Shown piece by piece: positions 59,352 to 64,000 of a stretch of DNA of 64,000 nt. Within the stretch, counting starts at the first letter, position 1. Every line of letters starts with the position of its first letter. The position numbers and the translations under genes are program-made. The stretch is taken from contig CAVTZP010000005.1 in assembly GCA_963739245.1 (NCBI GenBank), forward strand, positions 124,001 through 188,000. Direction: 5' to 3'. The stretch comes from CAVTZP01 sp963739245 (GTDB lineage: Bacteria; Chloroflexota; Dehalococcoidia; Dehalococcoidales; BS750m-G39). The notes below the pieces were generated by a model. That model was not told where the DNA came from, did not search any database, and worked only from the letters and a program-made list of their open reading frames with translations.

Positions 59352-61016
59352 TTACACCTTCACCATAACCGGAAGAATCATAGGATGGCGCTTGGTCTGC
59401 TCATAGTAAAATTTATTTAATACGTCCCTGACCTTGCTGTAGATAAAGCCCCAGTCGGAGGGGTGGCTGCCGCTACGGTCTAAGGCTCGAGCCACCAGGT
59501 CACGGCTTTCCTCTATCATATCCTTATCCTTGGCCTCCCCGGGCTCAACAAAGCCCCGTGAAACAATATCGGGGCGCCCCACCAGTTTGCCGGTTTGTCG
59601 GTTAAGGGTGATGATCACCATCACCACCCCATCCCGCGATAGCATCCTCCGGTCACGAAGGACAACGCTGCCAATATCACCCACGCTCAGACCGTCAACA
59701 TAGACATTGCCCGAGCTGACCTTGCCTGTTTTCCTTCCCCCCTGCGGGCTGAGCTCAAGGACATCGCCGTCTTCCAGCAGGAAGGTATTCTTCTCCGGCA
59801 TGCCCAGAGACTGAGCTAGCTTAGCATGAAGGCTCAGGTGGCGATATTCGCCGTGGATAGGCATAAAGAACCTCGGCTTGACCAAATTTATCAGTAGTTT
59901 TAGCTCTTCCTGGCTGCCGTGCCCGTGGACATGGACCGGCGCCACCTTATCATAGAGGACCTGAGCCCCCTGCTTGAAAAGGTTATCCACCGTCTGGTTG
60001 ATTAGCGATTCGTTGCCCGGGACGGCGGTTGCGGAAAGGACTACGGTGTCGCCGCGTATGATGTGAACCTGACGATGGTCTCGGTTGGCGATTCTAACCA
60101 GGGCTGAGGTTGGTTCCCCCTGGCTGCCGGTAGTAATAAGGACAACCCGATTGTTAGGCAAACCTTTGAGTTCATCAAGCCGAGCCAGTATGCCGTCAGG
60201 CGCCTTCAGGTAGCCCCACTCTAAAGCCATGTTCACAATATCGGTCATACTCCGCCCGACGATAGAGACACGGCGCTGGTGCTTGGCTGCCGAATCAATA
60301 ACCTGCTGGATGCGGGAGACCAGCGAGGAGAAGGTAGTCACAATCACCCTCCCCGGTGCCTCCGCCATGACCCGGTCCAGCGTCTCGCCGACCACCCTCT
60401 CTGAGGGGGTATAGCCGGGAAGCTCGGCATAAGTGGAGTCTGATAACAAAAGTAGCACTCCTTGTGCCCCGAGTTGAGCCAGCCGGGAAAGGTTGGTTGG
60501 TTTCCCATCAACCGGCGTATAGTCAAGCTTGAAATCTCCACTGTGAATGATAGTGCCGATGGGGGTGGATATTATTAGGCCGGCGGCATCGGGTATACTG
60601 TGGCAAACGGGGAAGAACTCAACCCTGAATCTTCCCAGTGTGACCTGATTGCCGAAAGGTACGACCTTTAGATTCGCCCCGGCCAGTGCCTTTCTTTCCT
60701 TGAGCTTTACCGAGATGAGTCCTTCGGTAAGCTTGGTGGCATAGACCGGCACATTAAGCTGGGGCAATAGATAGGGCAAAGCGCCAACATGATCCTCATG
60801 GCCGTGGGTGATAACGATGCCCCTTATCTTCTCCCGGTTCTCCAAAAGGTAGCTGATATCAGGGATTACCAGGTCAATACCCAGCATCTCCTCCCCGGGG
60901 AACATGAGTCCGGCATCAACGATGACGATGTCGTTTTCATACTCAATCGCCATCATATTCTTGCCAATCTCACCTAGTCCCCCGAGGGGTATTATTCTTA
61001 GTTTTGATTTAATCAT
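59352..61016 (-). CDS. Ribonuclease J
   Basis: Metallo-beta-lactamase/beta-CASP ribonuclease with 5'-to-3' exo- and endo-activity in RNA decay. The 554-residue protein shows the metal motif HGHEDHVGALPYL, HSIPDAAG, and the beta-CASP motifs including GHGSQEELKLLINLVKPRFFMPIHGE. The C-terminal part is a dimerisation domain. Last-but-one gene of the group UDG, RNase J, ftsK on this strand. Confidence 0.95.
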   Translation of the reverse strand: MIKSKLRIIPLGGLGEIGKNMMAIEYENDIVIVDAGLMFPGEEMLGIDLVIPDISYLLENREKIRGIVITHGHEDHVGALPYLLPQLNVPVYATKLTEGLISVKLKERKALAGANLKVVPFGNQVTLGRFRVEFFPVCHSIPDAAGLIISTPIGTIIHSGDFKLDYTPVDGKPTNLSRLAQLGAQGVLLLLSDSTYAELPGYTPSERVVGETLDRVMAEAPGRVIVTTFSSLVSRIQQVIDSAAKHQRRVSIVGRSMTDIVNMALEWGYLKAPDGILARLDELKGLPNNRVVLITTGSQGEPTSALVRIANRDHRQVHIIRGDTVVLSATAVPGNESLINQTVDNLFKQGAQVLYDKVAPVHVHGHGSQEELKLLINLVKPRFFMPIHGEYRHLSLHAKLAQSLGMPEKNTFLLEDGDVLELSPQGGRKTGKVSSGNVYVDGLSVGDIGSVVLRDRRMLSRDGVVMVIITLNRQTGKLVGRPDIVSRGFVEPGEAKDKDMIEESRDLVARALDRSGSHPSDWGFIYSKVRDVLNKFYYEQTKRHPMILPVMVKV

Positions 61017-61027
61017 AATTCTTTCAC

Positions 61028-61624
61028 CTAGAACATACTTAACTGTTGTGGTTGTTTTTCCTCTTCTTTAATATTTTCTGCCTTGGCCAGTAGTGGGGGG
61101 ATTTTAAGCATATCCTCTTCTATGGCTTGGCGGAGACTCTGCTGGTGGAGAGCCGCTGCCGGGTGATACATGGCGTAGTAGATAGTATCACCCTGCTTTT
61201 GCGCTGTGCCATGGATTTTGCTTATGCTCTTGCCGGGGAAGAACATCGCCATGGAGTAGCGCCCCAGGGTTACAATCATTTTAGGGTGAATGAGTTCAAT
61301 CTGGCGCTCCAGCCACTGGCGGCAGTTTTGGATTTCCGTAGGTAGTGGGTCGCGGTTTGCCGTGGGGCGGCACTTAATGACATTGGCGATATAGACCTGT
61401 TCCCGCCTCAAGCCGATAGAAGCCAGTAATTCATCTAGGAATTTCCCCGCCGGTCCGACAAAAGGACGCCCCAGTTGGTCTTCGTGCCAGCCGGGTGCCT
61501 CACCGATAAACATTATCCTGGCGTCCTCCGCCCCCTCACCAGGCACCACCTTATTTCGATATTTGGCTATCTCACACTGCTGGCACAGGGCAATCTCTTG
61601 ATAAAGCTCGCTTAGAGCTGACAT
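61028..61624 (-). CDS. Uracil-DNA glycosylase, family 4
   Basis: Removes uracil from DNA; family-4 enzymes carry a 4Fe-4S cluster. The 198-residue protein has the cluster cysteines in ALCQQCEIAKYR and NRDPLPTEIQNCRQW, the motif GEAPGWHEDQLGRPFVGPAGK (motif A) and MYHPAAALHQ (motif B). Starts the UDG-RNase J-ftsK series. Confidence 0.93.
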   Translation of the reverse strand: MSALSELYQEIALCQQCEIAKYRNKVVPGEGAEDARIMFIGEAPGWHEDQLGRPFVGPAGKFLDELLASIGLRREQVYIANVIKCRPTANRDPLPTEIQNCRQWLERQIELIHPKMIVTLGRYSMAMFFPGKSISKIHGTAQKQGDTIYYAMYHPAAALHQQSLRQAIEEDMLKIPPLLAKAENIKEEEKQPQQLSMF

Positions 61625-61663
61625 ATTAGCTTGCCTTTTGATTATAATAACATTTTAAGGGGT

Positions 61664-61822
61664 CTTTTAGCAACCTATCCCCCTCTCTAAAATCTCTTTC
61701 CCTTTGTTGATGAGCCTAACTCAATGGGGTGTTTAAGAGGGGCGCTAGCCCCTCTTCTATAAATACCTTCCCCCTCTCCTTGCCAAGGAGAGGGGGATAC
61801 AGGGGGTGAGGTTAATAAATAA
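61664..61822. repeat. Palindromic intergenic repeat, copy 4
   Basis: Left end TTTAGCAACCTATCCCCCTC and right end GGGGGTGAGGTTAATAAATA are inverted relatives of each other. The inner AGAGGGGCGCTAGCCCCTCT palindrome is the conserved centre. Fills the gap between UDG and glyA. Confidence 0.8.
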
Positions 61823-61830
61823 TCTCTTTG

Positions 61831-61859
61831 TTGACACTAAAAGAGCACAGTTGTAGACT
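61831..61859 (+). promoter_or_regulatory. Strong promoter of glyA
   Basis: Consensus TTGACA (61831-61836), 17-base spacer, TAGACT (61854-61859). The transcript would begin at about the AAAGGAGG sequence of glyA, giving a very short leader. Confidence 0.8.
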
Positions 61860-61876
61860 TGAGCAAAAGGAGGAAA

Positions 61877-63121
61877 ATGGACTTCTTACGCAAAATTGAC
61901 CCAGAAATTAGCCGTGCCCTCGATCTGGAGGCAAAGCGGCAAAAAGAAACAATAAATCTTATCGCCTCGGAGAACTATGCCAGCCGGGCGGTGCTTGAAG
62001 CAGAAGGCTCCTTTCTGATTAACAAGTATGCTGAGGGTTACCCCTCGCAGCGCTACTACGGTGGCTGCGAAAATATAGACATAGTGGAAGACCTGGCTAT
62101 CCGGCGGGCAAAGGAGCTGTTCCATGCCGAGCACGCCAATGTCCAGCCCCACAGTGGAGCTCAGGCTAATATGGCAGCATACTATGCCCTGCTGGAATAT
62201 GGTGACACGGTCATGGGTATGAGCCTGGCTCACGGTGGTCACCTCACTCACGGTGATAAGGTAAGTTTCTCCGGTAAGTCCTATAATTTTATCCTTTATG
62301 GGGTTAGCCGGGAGACAGAAAGGATTGACTATCAAGAGGTAGAGAGGCTGGCCATAAAGCACAAGCCAAAGCTGATTGTGGCTGGAGCCAGTGCCTACCC
62401 CAGGATTATTGACTTTGAGCGTTTCCGGCATATCGCTGATCTGGTGGGAGCCAAACTTATGGTTGATATGGCTCACGTCGCTGGTTTGGTGGCGGTAGGT
62501 CTTCATCCCACCCCCATCCCCTACGCCAGTGTCGTAACTGCCACCACGCATAAGACGCTGCGCGGTCCGCGAAGCGGGTTCATCCTTTCCCGAGGAGAGC
62601 TGGCATCGGCAATAGATGAGGCTGTCTTCCCCAGGATGCAGGGGGGGCCGCTGATGCACGCTATCGCCGCTAAAGCGGTATGTTTTTATGAGGCGATGCA
62701 GCCTAGCTTCACTGACTATCAACGCTCAACCCTTGATAACGCCCAGGCTTTAGCCAGTGAGCTCCAGCGACTGGGTTTGCGCTTAATCTCAGGTGGAACC
62801 GATAACCATCTCATTTTGGTTGACCTCACCGGCGCCGGTGTCAGTGGAAAAGAAGCCGAGGAGTGTTTGGGCGCAGTCGGCATTGTGGTTAATCGTAACA
62901 CCATCCCCTTTGACTCACAGCCGCCGCGGGTAACCAGTGGCATCAGGCTGGGCACACCGGCAGTGACCACGCGGGGCTTCACCGTTGCGGAAATGAAGCG
63001 CATTGCCTCGCTGATGGTAAAAGTAATCACCAATATCGGCGACACCAGTATTCAGAAACAGGCGAAGGAGGAAGTCGGCGAGATTTGCTCTCGCTTTCCC
63101 GTGCCCGGCATCGATGACTGA
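61877..63121 (+). CDS. glyA: Serine hydroxymethyltransferase
   Basis: PLP enzyme interconverting serine and glycine and supplying methylene-tetrahydrofolate, also used by panB. The protein (414 residues) shows LIASENYASRAV, YPSQRYYGGCE, and the PLP lysine in TTTHKTLRGPRSG. In-frame codons begin at a TTG at 61859, but AAAGGAGG lies ahead of the ATG at 61877, which is preferred. Enoyl-CoA hydratase follows after a repeat. Confidence 0.96.
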   Translation: MDFLRKIDPEISRALDLEAKRQKETINLIASENYASRAVLEAEGSFLINKYAEGYPSQRYYGGCENIDIVEDLAIRRAKELFHAEHANVQPHSGAQANMAAYYALLEYGDTVMGMSLAHGGHLTHGDKVSFSGKSYNFILYGVSRETERIDYQEVERLAIKHKPKLIVAGASAYPRIIDFERFRHIADLVGAKLMVDMAHVAGLVAVGLHPTPIPYASVVTATTHKTLRGPRSGFILSRGELASAIDEAVFPRMQGGPLMHAIAAKAVCFYEAMQPSFTDYQRSTLDNAQALASELQRLGLRLISGGTDNHLILVDLTGAGVSGKEAEECLGAVGIVVNRNTIPFDSQPPRVTSGIRLGTPAVTTRGFTVAEMKRIASLMVKVITNIGDTSIQKQAKEEVGEICSRFPVPGIDD

Positions 63122-63126
63122 TATTA

Positions 63127-63287
63127 ATTAGCAACCCCATCCTCTTTATCCCCTTCCCCTTGTCAAGGGGAAGGGGAAGGTTTTTTTCTGAAGAGGGACT
63201 TCGTCCCTCTTAAACTCCCTATGGTGTATTTGGGGCTGGCGCCCCTTCTAATCCCTCTACCAAATACCACAGGAAGGGGGTGAGGTT
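63127..63287. repeat. Palindromic intergenic repeat, copy 5
   Basis: Contains TTAGCAACCCCATCC at the left, the hairpin CCCCTTGTCAAGGGG, a GAGGGACTTCGTCCCTC palindrome and right end GGGGGTGAGGTTGAC. Fills the gap between glyA and the hydratase gene. Confidence 0.75.
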
Positions 63288-63334
63288 GACGACCAATAGT
63301 GCTATAATAAGTTTGTTTAGGAGGAGGTATTTTA

Positions 63335-64000
63335 GTGGCTGATACTGTTATTCTTAAGAAAGAAGGCTATGTTACTGTAATCACGCTAAGTCGCCCTGAG
63401 CGGCTAAATGCTTTTAATCGCCAGATGGAGGAGGAGCTGATAGAAGCCTTAACTAGTGTCCATGAGGACAAGGATGTCAGGGTCCTGGTGCTAACCGGTG
63501 CCGGCCGTGCTTTTTGTAGCGGTGGCGATGTCAGCGAGAATATGGCTGAGGAGTACGGAGGTACTGCCCAGAAAGTAAGTGATACCTTTCACCATATCTA
63601 CAACGGGATAATTCTTCGGCTATTTAACCTGGATATACCGACAATCGGCATGATAAATGGCGTGGCTGTTGGCTTGGGATTTGACCTGGCTCTGGCCTGT
63701 GACATCAGGATAGGCTCGGAGGATGCCCGATTTATGGTAGGGTTTACTAAGATGGGGCTGACGCCGGCGGCGGGGGGAGCCTGGTTTATGCCGCGGCTAA
63801 TGGGGCTAGCCAAAGCCATTGAGTATATCTATACTGCTGATTTTCTGGAGGCGGAAGAGGCATTAAGGCTGGGGGTGCTGAATAAGCTGGTACCAGCCGC
63901 GGTGCTGGAGCAGGAAACCATGGCGCTGGCGCGGAAAATTGGGGAAAATTCCCCACTAGCTAACAGGCTGGCTAAACTCCAGGTACACAAAGGACTAAAT
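63335..64000 (+). CDS. Enoyl-CoA hydratase/isomerase (3' end missing)
   Basis: Crotonase-family enzyme, 222 codons visible before the window edge. Visible: LSRPERLNAFNRQM, the oxyanion segment CSGGDVSE, PTIGMINGVAVGLGFDLALACDIRIGSE with its conserved acidic residues, and GLTPAAGGAW. It probably hydrates enoyl-CoA in beta-oxidation or a similar pathway; isomerase or other crotonase roles remain possible. The start is GTG with GGAGGAGGT upstream. A -10 box TATAAT lies at 63303-63308. Confidence 0.93.
   Translation, partial: MADTVILKKEGYVTVITLSRPERLNAFNRQMEEELIEALTSVHEDKDVRVLVLTGAGRAFCSGGDVSENMAEEYGGTAQKVSDTFHHIYNGIILRLFNLDIPTIGMINGVAVGLGFDLALACDIRIGSEDARFMVGFTKMGLTPAAGGAWFMPRLMGLAKAIEYIYTADFLEAEEALRLGVLNKLVPAAVLEQETMALARKIGENSPLANRLAKLQVHKGLN

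Noticed and set aside
63303..63308. Full promoter for the enoyl-CoA hydratase gene using TTGACG at 63286
   Set aside because: The spacing to TATAAT would be only 11 bases; only the -10 box is credible.

Overview
The window reads as one stretch of a bacterial chromosome of about 50% GC with tightly packed genes. Gene content (riboflavin and pantothenate operons, HdrABC, EtfBA, a NuoEFG-type diaphorase, family-4 uracil-DNA glycosylase, RNase J, a SpoIIM-type membrane protein) and the style of the intergenic repeats fit an anaerobic Chloroflexota lineage, most likely Dehalococcoidia. That placement is inference: there is no rRNA gene or other decisive marker here.

Layout. 1-3451: hdrCBA on the minus strand, with HdrA running off the left edge. 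3654-5460: tRNA-Val, a sodium:solute symporter and a small zinc-ribbon protein. 5562-6407: a palindromic repeat, an EF-Tu-domain-2-like protein and an ABM-domain protein. 6411-9867: riboflavin operon ribD-ribE-ribBA-ribH (minus), with ribD frameshifted. 10180-14472: lepB and pyrE, then a strong promoter, a terminator-ended leader RNA and a pantothenate operon (DUF2520 gene-panD-panB-panC). 14545-15798: AT-rich unknown three-gene operon. 15910-20285: MFS exporter, four tRNAs (Phe, Gly, Leu, Gln), YggS, ferredoxin, tRNA-Asn with a serine-recombinase relic, chromate transporter. 20398-24560: NuoEFG-like diaphorase and a divergent LuxR-type regulator. 24835-36884: prfA-prmC, etfBA, an ABC export system, an EF-G paralogue, SpoIIM-like protein, nitroreductase, pcm and a Xer recombinase. 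37224-43907: uvrC, a TGS GTPase, rlmB, an IS110/IS1111 element and a nitrilase. 43961-47117: HAD phosphatase, acpS, yebC-ruvC-ruvA. 47135-50701: a TIR/deoxyribosyltransferase-like TPR protein, a PPC-domain protein, an AbiTii-type defence protein and a membrane-anchored unknown. 50736-57195: dodecin, uvrB, a 47-residue basic protein, a ZIP transporter, an unknown AT-rich gene, a Schlafen/AlbA_2 protein and a small membrane protein. 57244-64000: ftsK, RNase J, UDG, glyA and the start of an enoyl-CoA hydratase.

How it works together. HdrABC, the diaphorase, EtfBA, ferredoxin and enoyl-CoA hydratase suggest an anaerobe that moves electrons between flavins, ferredoxin and NAD(P)H, perhaps while oxidising acyl-CoAs. 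The riboflavin operon and dodecin fit a high flavin demand.

The most unusual pattern is architectural. Three times (TGS GTPase/rlmB, the 47-residue gene/ZIP, ftsK/small membrane protein) a single complete gene sits codirectionally just after a host gene and is followed at once by a second, diverged copy of that host gene's 3' end. In each case the inserted gene's stop codon lies at or just inside the repeated segment. This looks like single-gene insertion that replaced the host gene's tail and left the old tail behind. Other notable items are a family of palindromic intergenic repeats, a putative bridge-RNA region in the IS1111-like element, the leader RNA before the pantothenate operon, and a small defence-like cluster after ruvA.
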